A stretch of 9,116 bases of DNA. Origin: Bacillota bacterium. Its GTDB lineage: Bacteria > Bacillota > Clostridia > Peptostreptococcales > Natronincolaceae. Below, in pieces: positions 1 to 7,935 of this stretch (position 1 is the first letter of the stretch; the number at the start of each line of letters is the position of its first letter). A program made the position numbers and the translations under genes. Below the pieces are notes generated by a model, which was not told where the DNA came from, searched no databases, and worked only from the letters and a program-made list of their open reading frames with translations. The stretch is from NCBI GenBank assembly GCA_023387935.1, contig JAEWHG010000148.1:1-9116 (forward strand), read 5' to 3'.

Positions 1-133
1 TGGATATGGACGATATGTGAAAGCAAATCATCCAGAGTATTTTGATGCTGATAACTGGAATGAGCAATTTTCCCAGGCTGTTATGAATATCAAATCCAAT
101 GTACGAATTCAAATGGTAGGTACGAGACAATAG
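1..133 (+). CDS. 3' end of an unrecognised protein (partial)
   Basis: Reading from base 2 gives 43 sense codons followed by TAG at 131-133, so this is the C-terminal tail of a gene that begins outside the window. The tail is hydrophilic, has no membrane segment and ends in V-G-T-R-Q; it includes a Y-F-D-A-D-N-W stretch and a probable amphipathic helix (S-Q-A-V-M-N-I-K). I do not recognise the family from this fragment. It looks coding because the composition is balanced and protein-like (G, Y, W, P, H, R) in an otherwise AT-rich region. It converges with the lipoprotein gene on the other strand, with only 7 bases between the two stop codons, so it belongs to a different transcription unit from the large minus-strand operon. 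Confidence 0.6.
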   Translation, partial: GYGRYVKANHPEYFDADNWNEQFSQAVMNIKSNVRIQMVGTRQ

Positions 134-144
134 TGGGTACCTAC
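116..144. repeat. 8-bp inverted repeat over two convergent stop codons, possible weak terminator
   Basis: GTAGGTAC at 116-123 is the exact reverse complement of GTACCTAC at 137-144, separated by a 13-base loop. The repeat covers the TAG stop of the plus-strand gene and reaches into the TAG stop of the minus-strand lipoprotein gene. A bidirectional terminator would make sense for convergent genes. However, the stem is short and only TTT follows on the plus strand, with no clear T tract on either side, so termination is a guess. It is the only candidate hairpin seen at this junction. Confidence 0.25.
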
Positions 145-977
145 TTTGGACTGGGCAAGAAGTCTTTTTCATTTATAATTTCAATTCCATTATCATTAGA
201 TGGGTCTATTCTAAAATTAATATTGCCATTGGATGTAAATAAAATATGTGCATTAGAATCTTCTAATGCCTTAATTATTTCATCATCTCCATGATCCGAT
301 GTTATAACTGCAATCTTAGGCCGTATTTTTTCAATAAAGCTACCAGATAAATTATTTGCTCTACCATGATGTGCTACCTTATAAAAATCCATATCCCTTA
401 TATTATAATTCATTGCTTCTTTTAGTCTTTTATTCTCCGAATCTCCAGCAAACAAAAGCTTTCTTTCTGCATATTCTATATAAGCTATTAGAGAGTAGTT
501 ATTACTTTTACTATAAAATAATTTTGATGGAGGAAAAATCTTAATTCTGATATCTCCAAAATTATAAATTTCTGTTTTTGTTGCATTTATAGTATTTATA
601 TTATATTCTTGTATCATTTTATTCAGTTCATTCTGTAGTTTCGTATCTTTTTGTAGATTACTTTGTATAATCTGTTTTACTTTAATATTTTTTATAATAT
701 CTGCTGCTCCTCCTATATGGTCTTTATCAGGATGGCTTAAAATTAAACAGTCTATTTCCTCTATTCCTTGTGCTTTTAACTCCTCTACAATAATTGACCC
801 ATGCTCCTTCTCTCCAGCATCTATTATTATATTTGTTTCCCCATTGGTTATTAAAGTACTATCCGCATCTATAAAGCCAAAAACAGTTATATTCAATGGC
901 TTATCTATGCTAGAGTCCATATTACAACCAGTTAAAAAAACAGATAAGATTATTAATAAAAATATTAATCTATTCAT
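141..977 (-). CDS. Lipoprotein with a ComEC-like metallo-beta-lactamase-fold domain
   Basis: This is a 278-residue predicted lipoprotein. Residues 1-17 are a signal peptide ending in the lipobox L-T-G-C with Cys18, so the mature protein should be tethered to the outer face of the membrane. The rest is a metallo-beta-lactamase fold of the ComEC/Rec2 C-terminal type: a D-A-D-S-T-L-I strand near 37-43, I-I-D-A-G (51-55), the metal motif S-H-P-D-K-D-H-I-G-G (81-90, giving His82, Asp84, Asp86, His87), A-G-D-S (177-180) and A-H-H-G (202-205). These are the expected metal ligands, so a metal-dependent hydrolase acting outside the cell, perhaps on a phosphodiester, is likely; the substrate is unknown. 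It lacks the ComEC membrane channel domain, so it is not ComEC itself. GAAGGG (989-994) lies 11 bases before the ATG. It is co-oriented with the glycosyltransferase gene, 50 bases downstream of it, and may be the seventh operon gene or separate. Confidence 0.85.
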   Translation of the reverse strand: MNRLIFLLIILSVFLTGCNMDSSIDKPLNITVFGFIDADSTLITNGETNIIIDAGEKEHGSIIVEELKAQGIEEIDCLILSHPDKDHIGGAADIIKNIKVKQIIQSNLQKDTKLQNELNKMIQEYNINTINATKTEIYNFGDIRIKIFPPSKLFYSKSNNYSLIAYIEYAERKLLFAGDSENKRLKEAMNYNIRDMDFYKVAHHGRANNLSGSFIEKIRPKIAVITSDHGDDEIIKALEDSNAHILFTSNGNINFRIDPSNDNGIEIINEKDFLPSPK

Positions 978-1027
978 ATTTTATCAAACCCTTCTGTAAT
1001 ATTATATACTACTTCGAATTTTATTCA

Positions 1028-2446
1028 TTAGCTTGCTTCCTCAACTGTATGATTTCTAACACGAGTCATTTCTCCCCAATCCGTTTTATTTCTAGTAAAT
1101 AATGCTGTTATTCTAAAAAATGAGCATAATTGACGATAGCCAAAGGATTCAAGCACACAGAAAAATAATAATTTGAATGCAGTTTTATTGGAGAAACTAT
1201 TTGGAAACATATATTTCTCTAGTAATACAGATATACTTGAAAGAACTATATTAAATGCCATGTAAATCAGTAGATATATAATAAGAAACTGAGTGTTGAT
1301 AATTTTTAAATAAAAGGAAATGAGAATTGTAAATATACCCAACAGTTCAATCAATGGCGCAAAGTATTCAAAAATATAAAAATATGGATAAGCAACTGTT
1401 CCAACTGTTCCATATTTTGGGTTTAAAAGCATAAATTTATGACTGCTTAAGCTTTGCCCCATACCGATATGCCATCTCCGTCTCTGTCTCCTTAATACCT
1501 TTATAGATTCTGGTACTTGTGTCCAACAAACTGCATCTGGCACATATCCTAGTTTATACTTTAGTTTATTTTTACGATAAAAGGCATGCATTTTTACAAC
1601 CAGCTCCATATCTTCTCCTATAGAACCAGAGGTGTATCCTCCCACATTGATCACAGCTTTTTTGCTATAGAGTCCAAATGCTCCAGAAATAATTAAATTC
1701 CCATTAATACCATTGAAAGACACTCTAGATGTTAAAAATACTCGAAGATATTCTATCATTTGAAATATTACCAATAGTTTCTTTGGAGTTTTTACCTCTA
1801 CGATCTTGCCTTGATCTAATAAGACCGAGTTACTAACCTTTATATTTCCTCCAACTGCAATTGTATCATCTGATACTAAAAATGGTTCAACGATCATTCG
1901 CAAAGAATCTCTTTCTAACACTGAATCTGCATCCATACATATAAATAGAGGATACCTACATGCATTAATTCCCATGTTTAAAGCATCAGCCTTACCGGCG
2001 TTTTCTTTATTTACAAGTACTATTCTTATGCCTCCGTTATTTACTTCATTTTCATATATATCAATTTCTTCTTTAGAAGGCACCACCTTTCTAATTGGAC
2101 GTACAACTTTCTTTAGATTGAAGTGTTTAATAATAGTCTCCGAAGTATTATCAGTTGACCCGTCATTTATAATTAGTATTTCATACTCAGGATAATCTAA
2201 ATTCAATAATGAGCTAATTCCATCTATTATGGTTAGCTCTTCATTATATGCTGGTACTAAAATAGATATTGGAATATAATTATCATCATTACTTAAGCTA
2301 ACATAAGACATATGCTCTTTTCGGATGAAAAAGTCATCTAAATTCAAGGATGCAAAGAAGGTCAATAGGAAAAATGAAACTGCATAAGCAAACATATAAA
2401 CAAAAAAGAAAACATTTAAATAATATACTAATTGATGAAGATCCAC
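1028..2446 (-). CDS. Membrane family 2 glycosyltransferase, processive-synthase type
   Basis: This 472-residue inverting GT2 enzyme probably builds a polysaccharide at the inner face of the membrane and threads it out. An N-terminal membrane segment covers about 8-31. The GT-A domain follows with P-A-Y-N-E-E (65-70), N-D-G-S-T-D (94-99), N-A-G-K-A-D-A-L-N (149-157), the metal-binding D-A-D (172-174), the catalytic-base region G-E-D (277-279) and Q-R-R-R-W (321-325). The last motif is typical of processive synthases (BcsA, HasA and PgaC type). Membrane segments follow at roughly 352-380, 384-407 and 424-446. No PilZ domain is seen. The start codon is GTG directly after the stop of the HEAT gene, with GGAGG inside that gene's 3' end. 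It is the last gene of the six-gene block. The sugar cannot be predicted from motifs; a non-processive GT2 acting on a lipid carrier is the main alternative. Confidence 0.9.
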   Translation of the reverse strand: MDLHQLVYYLNVFFFVYMFAYAVSFFLLTFFASLNLDDFFIRKEHMSYVSLSNDDNYIPISILVPAYNEELTIIDGISSLLNLDYPEYEILIINDGSTDNTSETIIKHFNLKKVVRPIRKVVPSKEEIDIYENEVNNGGIRIVLVNKENAGKADALNMGINACRYPLFICMDADSVLERDSLRMIVEPFLVSDDTIAVGGNIKVSNSVLLDQGKIVEVKTPKKLLVIFQMIEYLRVFLTSRVSFNGINGNLIISGAFGLYSKKAVINVGGYTSGSIGEDMELVVKMHAFYRKNKLKYKLGYVPDAVCWTQVPESIKVLRRQRRRWHIGMGQSLSSHKFMLLNPKYGTVGTVAYPYFYIFEYFAPLIELLGIFTILISFYLKIINTQFLIIYLLIYMAFNIVLSSISVLLEKYMFPNSFSNKTAFKLLFFCVLESFGYRQLCSFFRITALFTRNKTDWGEMTRVRNHTVEEAS

Positions 2447-3574
2447 TTAGCTAGCCTCCAATGCTTTTTCAGTCGTTTTTTCATATTCCTCAAAGTCTAT
2501 CATTCCTTTTGAAAACATTGCATATAAAAGTATTTCCTTTGCATATGCATCTTTTCCATCATTTATTTCTTGTATGCTTTTCCCTGCATTATCAAAATTC
2601 AATATAGAAAATGCGCAATTAAATCGAACAAACCAGTTCTTATCACTTAATCCTTCCATCAGCTTTTTATAAGTTTCTTCTGATTCATATTGGGACAGCA
2701 CTCTTGCACTGATCGCTTTTATTTCCCCATCATCTTTTTCCATATTTTTAAGTATGCTTTTAGATGCATTAACATCATGGACTTTACCAAAATACTTAGT
2801 TGCTGCAATAATACATTCCTTTTTATCACTTTCTACAAAAGACTTCATTACTTCTATTGCATCCTCATTAGAGAACCGATCATTTGTAAAGTGCTCAATA
2901 AATATACTTTGAAACTCATCGTTGAAGCTGTGAATCTGCTTTAATAATTCATTATTTAATTCATTGCTGTCACCATTATAATTATCAACGCTATCGATTA
3001 TTATCTTTTTATTAAAATAGTAATCTGAATCATTAATAATTTTTAATGAATCCAAGAAAAAGGAAAGATTCTTTGAATTGGATGCTACTCGAAGTGCATT
3101 CGTTCTTGTATATAGTGATTCGTCATTTAATGCCTCTAGAGAAAAATCGATTACATCCTTTGAGTTCATATGAAATTTTCCGAGTAAGTGTAGTATGTAT
3201 GACTTACGATAACGATCTCTAACTATTCTATTATCTAGCAAAACCTTATAATCTATCGTTCTATTAATGTAAGCTTCTATTTTCTCATCAAATCCATTAT
3301 TATTGAAATATCTCGTATAGATATTGTTATATGCTTGCAATCCGTATTTGGTAGACACCAAAGAAATAACCTTTTTTATTTCTTCCTCATCAATAGCATT
3401 GATATCCTCCATCTCTAAATGCCTCTCTACTAATTCATTTAATTCTTTATTTGCTTTTGCAACTTTTTTTCTTGTATATTTTCTAATAATAAGTCGATTA
3501 ATAAAATAAGCAGAATCTATACATAGAATCAAAATAATCAAAATAAATACCAAATAAACTGTAAGAACTGTCAT
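2447..3574 (-). CDS. Membrane-anchored HEAT-repeat protein
   Basis: This 375-residue protein has one N-terminal membrane segment (about 3-27) followed by the basic stretch R-K-Y-T-R-K-K, which by the positive-inside rule puts the remaining 340 residues in the cytoplasm. That part is almost entirely helical, with HEAT-like helix pairs. The clearest is at 284-327, including N-W-F-V-R-F-N-C-A-F-S-I-L; a second is at 152-180 (Y-T-R-T-N-A-L-R-V-A-S) and another near 250-275. No catalytic motif is visible. HEAT solenoids bind proteins, so a scaffold or regulator of the glycosyltransferase next to it is the natural inference. AAGGGG (3582-3587) lies 7 bases before the ATG. The gene is 19 bases downstream of the TIM-barrel gene and abuts the glycosyltransferase start, so the two products are probably made in linked amounts. 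Confidence 0.82.
   Translation of the reverse strand: MTVLTVYLVFILIILILCIDSAYFINRLIIRKYTRKKVAKANKELNELVERHLEMEDINAIDEEEIKKVISLVSTKYGLQAYNNIYTRYFNNNGFDEKIEAYINRTIDYKVLLDNRIVRDRYRKSYILHLLGKFHMNSKDVIDFSLEALNDESLYTRTNALRVASNSKNLSFFLDSLKIINDSDYYFNKKIIIDSVDNYNGDSNELNNELLKQIHSFNDEFQSIFIEHFTNDRFSNEDAIEVMKSFVESDKKECIIAATKYFGKVHDVNASKSILKNMEKDDGEIKAISARVLSQYESEETYKKLMEGLSDKNWFVRFNCAFSILNFDNAGKSIQEINDGKDAYAKEILLYAMFSKGMIDFEEYEKTTEKALEAS
2455..2459 (-). promoter_or_regulatory. GGAGG ribosome binding site that fixes the GTG start of the glycosyltransferase
   Basis: GGAGG lies within the last codons of the HEAT-repeat gene, 8 bases before the GTG at 2444-2446. The junction reads TAA then GTG with no base between, so translation of the two genes is probably coupled. 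No better ATG start lies nearby: residues 2-17 of the glycosyltransferase contain none, and the upstream reading is closed by the layout of the HEAT gene end. Confidence 0.75.
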
Positions 3575-3593
3575 ATTTTCGCCCCTTATTGAA

Positions 3594-5741
3594 TTATTTA
3601 CCCCAAAATTCCTTCAATATCCAATAGGATTCTTTTAATCGTGTATGGTATTCACTGTCCCTAAACTTCGGAAGAGTAAATCTACCTACTTTACTAAGAT
3701 AAACTTCTGATTCACTTTCATAGTACAAAGCAAAATTAATCTCATTGATCCTACCTACTTGTCCAGAATTTTGTATGTCATAAGAATCAACTATAGCATA
3801 TCGATCTACTGGATCTACAATGTTAATCAAAGACCATGGTATCCTAATCTCTAAACAATCATTGTTTTTATTGAAATCTACCAAAGAATTATATTCTTTC
3901 ATATTTGGATTTCCATTACCATAAAGCAACTTTGAAGCGTCTGAATACAGTGGATGTATTTTTTTGTTAATGCTCTTTAATTCAAAATTTCTTCTATTTA
4001 ATTGAAATATTGAATTGAATACGGGACTATTTACACTAGGTTTATTGCTTTTCTTTTCAATTAAATTAGTGTAATACTTATACAAATATGAAAAAACATC
4101 GCTTCTTTCATGTACTTTTATTTCAGATTCATTGTAGGATGTTAAATCAACCAAAAAATCTGCATTGATTGGCAATTTTGTATCCGTGCCCTCAATAATA
4201 TCTGATCCTATATCCTTTGAAATATCAATACCCAGTATCATATTATCTTCTGTTAATGACCAATTTGATTTTTTTATCATTAAATATAAATAGGCAGTAT
4301 CACCTTTTGCACTAATAGATAAATCCTTTTCCTCTAATATTACATCCGAATCCGTCCATTCTGAGAAATCCCCATCAATATAAACTATATTTCTGGTTTT
4401 ACCATATTCGAAAGAAATTAGTCCTGTATTTTCTTCGCTAGCCATTACATTATGAACTTTGCTTGTATTTAGTCCAAAAATATCAATATAATTAAAAGGA
4501 GACTTTCTGCTCCAATTATCTTGCCACCCAGATAATACTACGCCACTAAAATTAGCCTGATTACATATTTCTATTAGCTCAACTAATTTTTCTCCCTGTT
4601 CCTTTTCACTAAGTCCTCCCCTATGAAATCCTAGTCCAGTATAATCTTGTATTGTCTTTACTCTAGCTGATGACATTCCAAGATTTAATGCAATTGTTGG
4701 AATGTCATGAAATTTTTCTAAATCCTTCACATAATCCGAAAAAGTATACCAATTATCAAATATATCTTCATTATCCTCTATTGTAAAATTTTCGTATTGT
4801 AAAAAATCAACATAATTTGGAAAGATCTCATATGCTGCAAAAAGTAACCCGGAATCTTTGCTCCTTATATTCTCAATATTAATATTAGAGTATCTAGTAA
4901 AGTTTGTTTCATATTCATGTTCTAAGGGATCTGTTAAGGGTGAAGAATAGTACGAAACAACATTTTTTTGATTGTACCTACTTGTTTCATAATCAACTAA
5001 ATAATCCATTATCTCAGCTACAAAACAGTCCATAGGATTACCACTTTCTACGTTGAAATAACTTCCATTATAAGAATTTATGTTAGAATTATTAGAGTTC
5101 GTAAGATGTACAAATTCAGGAGATGTGTTATTTCCAATTATATAACCAAATATAAATGGTGAAATATCCCTAATATAAACTCCTGAATGATATTTACGAT
5201 TTTCAAATGAAATCCTTCTTCCATGTAAAGCATCCACTGCAATTCTAATATCTTTTTTTATAGAACTATTCAATTTATAATCGAAAGCATCGTATGAACT
5301 TTGTATTAAACTTTCATCAATTGGTATTCCTTGTAATATAAACAGTGGATTCGGATTGTTCATATTAAATTTATAAATTTCTTCATAAAAAGCATTCGTC
5401 TGTAGATAGGGTACATATAATACATTGACTTTCAAATCTTGAATTTGTTGTAACCAAAGCTGAAATTCTTCTTTATCCAAAGTATCACTTCCTCTAGTGT
5501 AGCCTGGAGTAAAAGCCGTTAATTCGATACCTTTGATTTCAAAGTCCTGCCATGATTTAGCTTTAAAAATTTTAAAACCTTTATCTTCTGATTTAAAAAG
5601 GGATTTTATATTGTCTTCATAATAAAAATTATCATGCGTAACAACATTTAATCTATTCCTATATATACTTCCTATTATCAATAAGGATGTTATAACAATA
5701 ACTAAAGCAATTATTGTATATTTCCGTATTCTAAAATCCAT
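3594..5741 (-). CDS. Membrane-anchored glycoside-hydrolase-like TIM barrel with CBM9/DOMON-like C-terminal domain
   Basis: This is a 715-residue predicted extracytoplasmic protein. Residues 8-26 form a signal anchor after basic residues. About 70-420 reads as a TIM barrel of the clan-A hydrolase/transglycosidase kind: G-I-E-L-T-A-F-T-P-G-Y (71-81), V-N-V-L-Y-V-P-Y (105-112), L-F-I-L-Q-G-I-P (133-140), F-G-Y-I-I-G (198-203), L-F-A-A-Y-E (300-305), G-F-H-R-G-G-L-S-E-K-E-Q-G-E (371-384) and S-G-W-Q-D-N-W (404-410). About 450-690 looks like a CBM9/DOMON-type beta sandwich opening with Y-I-D-G-D-F-S-E-W (454-462), with a later strand E-I-R-I-P-W-S-L (631-638). The likely role is binding, trimming or moving the polysaccharide made by the downstream glycosyltransferase. 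The end of barrel strand 4 reads G-N-N where many clan-A relatives have N-E, so activity is uncertain. AAAGGGG (5751-5757) precedes the ATG by 9 bases. Confidence 0.7.
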   Translation of the reverse strand: MDFRIRKYTIIALVIVITSLLIIGSIYRNRLNVVTHDNFYYEDNIKSLFKSEDKGFKIFKAKSWQDFEIKGIELTAFTPGYTRGSDTLDKEEFQLWLQQIQDLKVNVLYVPYLQTNAFYEEIYKFNMNNPNPLFILQGIPIDESLIQSSYDAFDYKLNSSIKKDIRIAVDALHGRRISFENRKYHSGVYIRDISPFIFGYIIGNNTSPEFVHLTNSNNSNINSYNGSYFNVESGNPMDCFVAEIMDYLVDYETSRYNQKNVVSYYSSPLTDPLEHEYETNFTRYSNINIENIRSKDSGLLFAAYEIFPNYVDFLQYENFTIEDNEDIFDNWYTFSDYVKDLEKFHDIPTIALNLGMSSARVKTIQDYTGLGFHRGGLSEKEQGEKLVELIEICNQANFSGVVLSGWQDNWSRKSPFNYIDIFGLNTSKVHNVMASEENTGLISFEYGKTRNIVYIDGDFSEWTDSDVILEEKDLSISAKGDTAYLYLMIKKSNWSLTEDNMILGIDISKDIGSDIIEGTDTKLPINADFLVDLTSYNESEIKVHERSDVFSYLYKYYTNLIEKKSNKPSVNSPVFNSIFQLNRRNFELKSINKKIHPLYSDASKLLYGNGNPNMKEYNSLVDFNKNNDCLEIRIPWSLINIVDPVDRYAIVDSYDIQNSGQVGRINEINFALYYESESEVYLSKVGRFTLPKFRDSEYHTRLKESYWILKEFWGK

Positions 5742-5761
5742 AATAATGTGCCCCTTTATTA

Positions 5762-7255
5762 TCAGTTGTTTTCTAGAGATCGTTTTACAAGATCAATGTT
5801 TTCATCCATCCACTTTAGCCTATGGTGGATAAATTCACGCATTTCTTCAACATCATTTTCATATGAAATAGTTTTTTTAGCATACCATCTCTCTTCATTG
5901 CGAAGGATAGCTGACCCCAAATATTTTAAAGCATCATCTATTATTTTATCTATATTTTCATCACTCCAAACCCCCGAGCGATATTCTTCATAGAGTTCTT
6001 TATAACGCTGTGCAAATTGTGGATCTTGAAACAAGCGCTCAAACCATAAAGTATTTACTGTTCTAAATCCTGTAGGCTCATTGACTTCCATATCACTTGT
6101 ATTTCCTAATGTTTGATCGAAATCCCAAATAGGACCAGCCTTCATCAATCCACCAACATCCTTATAAAAATAAGTACTTACGTCCCCGCCATCAATATTT
6201 TTAAATACTTCGTTTATCATAGCAAATTGAACAAAAGAATCTACATCAATATATTTTCTATAGCCCTTTTTTTTATCCATAAAGAAGTTAGAGTGCAAAG
6301 TATATTCAAAGGCATTCAAATAATCTATAATTCGCTTCTTATATTCCTCAGTAAGATTGGATGCACTAGGATACACAGGTGTAAAAACTGTTTTAAAACG
6401 AATTTTGCCTTCTTTATCTAGAATATAGTCATCTTCCAATCTTCCCCAATTGGTATTTAATATATGATCTTCAGATTTTATCTTATCTCTTGCAACGATA
6501 AAACTAATATCCTTAAATCGCTCATCGCCACGCTGTATATCAACCCTAGATTTTCCACGTTCTATTTTCTCTGTCACTAAATATAAACCGATATAGTCCT
6601 CTTCATTGATAACGTTATCTTTACCTGTATTTAAAAAAACTTCCGCAAATTCTACTTGTGGCGTATATTCCATTACTTGTCCCATCTTAAATGCTAAGTA
6701 ATTTCTAAGACCTGTTCGATCAAGATATGCTCCATTAAAAACCCATTTATCATGGGCCCCCATGCCTCCTAAGTCCACATCTTTTTCATTACCATCTTCA
6801 TCAACAAAGCGAATCGTATATTGTTTTTTAGGATTCGATAGGGAGGACTGCCCACGAACATTTATAGAGATATTACTCTCAATACTAGGTTCTACGACTC
6901 CACAAATACATGTATATCCATTTTCATTGGGTAAATATTGCTTTAAAACCGCATCAATTGCTTCACTTTTTTTATTAAAATTATATTTTATACCATTGAT
7001 TTCTCTTTCATCAAATTCAGTATCAATAGGTATTTCTTTTCCTAGCGTATCTATTATGTATATTGGTATGTTATAGGATGTTGAACATGTACATCCTTCT
7101 ATCTTATTATTAGGCTCTATGTTTATAGATTCATTTGCTTTAACTTCTGAAAAATTTTCAAATTGGAAATAACTATAAAGAAATATTATAGAAAATATTA
7201 ATAAAGAAAATATTTTAAGCCCTTTATTTTTGCTTCTTCCAATGATATTATTCAT
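5762..7255 (-). CDS. Secreted or anchored CotH-family protein kinase
   Basis: This 497-residue CotH-family protein belongs to the atypical kinase fold; Bacillus subtilis CotH phosphorylates spore coat proteins. Residues 13-31 are a hydrophobic signal/anchor, and V-K-A (38-40) before Asn41 could be a signal peptidase site. Kinase motifs are intact: R-G-Q-S-S (134-138) with K-K-Q-Y-T-I (143-148) as the nucleotide-binding strand and lysine, G-A-H-D-K-W (166-171), R-T-G-L-R-N-Y (180-186), G-L-Y-L-V-T-E-K-I (223-231), I-N-E-V-F-K-N-I-D-G (347-356) and the metal-binding W-D-F-D (377-380). The N-terminal part has the protein's only four cysteines, as C-T-C (55-57) and C-I-C (116-118). Its ATG overlaps the DUF4956 stop by one base; GGAGAG (7267-7272) lies 11 bases upstream. 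Having an export signal, it should act outside the membrane, unlike B. subtilis CotH. The substrate is unknown. I avoid the symbol cotH because orthology is unproven. Confidence 0.9.
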   Translation of the reverse strand: MNNIIGRSKNKGLKIFSLLIFSIIFLYSYFQFENFSEVKANESINIEPNNKIEGCTCSTSYNIPIYIIDTLGKEIPIDTEFDEREINGIKYNFNKKSEAIDAVLKQYLPNENGYTCICGVVEPSIESNISINVRGQSSLSNPKKQYTIRFVDEDGNEKDVDLGGMGAHDKWVFNGAYLDRTGLRNYLAFKMGQVMEYTPQVEFAEVFLNTGKDNVINEEDYIGLYLVTEKIERGKSRVDIQRGDERFKDISFIVARDKIKSEDHILNTNWGRLEDDYILDKEGKIRFKTVFTPVYPSASNLTEEYKKRIIDYLNAFEYTLHSNFFMDKKKGYRKYIDVDSFVQFAMINEVFKNIDGGDVSTYFYKDVGGLMKAGPIWDFDQTLGNTSDMEVNEPTGFRTVNTLWFERLFQDPQFAQRYKELYEEYRSGVWSDENIDKIIDDALKYLGSAILRNEERWYAKKTISYENDVEEMREFIHHRLKWMDENIDLVKRSLENN

Positions 7256-7920
7256 TATCCTAAAGTCTCTCCGCTACGTGATACCATACTCATAAAGGTA
7301 ACCCCCTTAATATTACGAATATCTTCATATTTTTTTATATCACTTGCTTTTTTTAAGCTAACTTGATAAACAATTTCTATATAGTCTTCCATAATTGTTT
7401 CTGAACGCAATTTACAAGCACGATATAATCCAAAAATTGCAGTTCGTACCTCGTCTATACAATTTGGATTGCCACGTACAATAACCAGTATTGTGTCGTT
7501 ATCTCTCATAAATAACATAGTAATAAAGGCTCCAATTGCAATCACTACTGTGCCAATAGTTACAATGCTATAATTAGATGAACCTACACCTAATCCAATT
7601 CCAATTACCCAAAATATATATGCAGTATCCCTTGGGTCTTTAATTGCTGTTCTAAATCGAACAATAGAAAGCGCCCCTACCATACCTAATGATAAGGCTA
7701 AGCTGCTTCCTAAAATACTCATCACCATAGTAGTAATCAATGAAAGCATCAATAATGATGAATTAAATTTTTGATTATAAGAGACTCCAGAATATGTTAA
7801 TCTATAGACCGCACATACAATAAGACCTAAAATCATAGCAATCACCATATTTTGCAGAGTCATCATAGGCGTAATTGTTGCACTACTATCATAAAAAATA
7901 TTATAAATCATATCCTTCAT
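7255..7920 (-). CDS. DUF4956 family membrane protein
   Basis: This 221-residue protein belongs to the DUF4956 family, whose biochemical role is not established. Three or four membrane segments are visible at about 22-42, 55-87 (possibly two) and 100-138. Between them is the family's signature stretch at 80-104, with conserved G-A-L-S-I-V-R-F-R and K-D-P-R-D-T-A-Y-I-F-W. The last 80 residues (143-221) are soluble, with alternating strands and helices beginning I-L-V-I-V-R-G and ending V-T-F-M-S-M-V-S, resembling a small ferredoxin-like domain. GAGG (7928-7931) lies 7 bases before the ATG. It sits 15 bases after the VTC gene and overlaps the CotH gene by one base. From memory of bacterial genomes, DUF4956, VTC and CotH genes often travel together, which fits a shared membrane complex. 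Confidence 0.88.
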   Translation of the reverse strand: MKDMIYNIFYDSSATITPMMTLQNMVIAMILGLIVCAVYRLTYSGVSYNQKFNSSLLMLSLITTMVMSILGSSLALSLGMVGALSIVRFRTAIKDPRDTAYIFWVIGIGLGVGSSNYSIVTIGTVVIAIGAFITMLFMRDNDTILVIVRGNPNCIDEVRTAIFGLYRACKLRSETIMEDYIEIVYQVSLKKASDIKKYEDIRNIKGVTFMSMVSRSGETLG

Positions 7921-7935
7921 TCTTTTTCCTCTTTT

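Noticed and set aside
356..544. Plus-strand ORFs lying inside the minus-strand genes (for example 356-544, 1974-2195, 2690-2944, 6113-6421, 6762-7076)
   Set aside because: They lie wholly opposite well-supported genes with clear family motifs, show Ser/Ile/Phe-rich antisense composition and have no family signature, so they are shadows.
995..1022. TATAAT-like sequence on the minus strand (1001-1006) as a separate promoter for the lipoprotein gene
   Set aside because: No recognisable -35 box lies 16-18 bases upstream, and such hexamers are common in AT-rich gaps. A separate promoter is possible but unsupported.
997..1025. Eight-codon minus-strand mini-ORF whose ATG overlaps the glycosyltransferase stop (TAATG), with GAGG upstream
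   Set aside because: It is too short to judge, its codons are ordinary for intergenic sequence, and the GAGG is part of the glycosyltransferase C-terminal codons.
1028..2446. Calling the glycosyltransferase a cellulose synthase
   Set aside because: QRRRW and the D motifs are shared by hyaluronan, poly-GlcNAc and other synthases; no PilZ domain or BcsB-like partner is present to support cellulose.
2447..2470. Shared C-terminal E-A-S at the ends of the HEAT protein and the glycosyltransferase
   Set aside because: Three residues is too little to mean homology or a sorting signal. In the HEAT gene the bases are explained by the embedded ribosome binding site.
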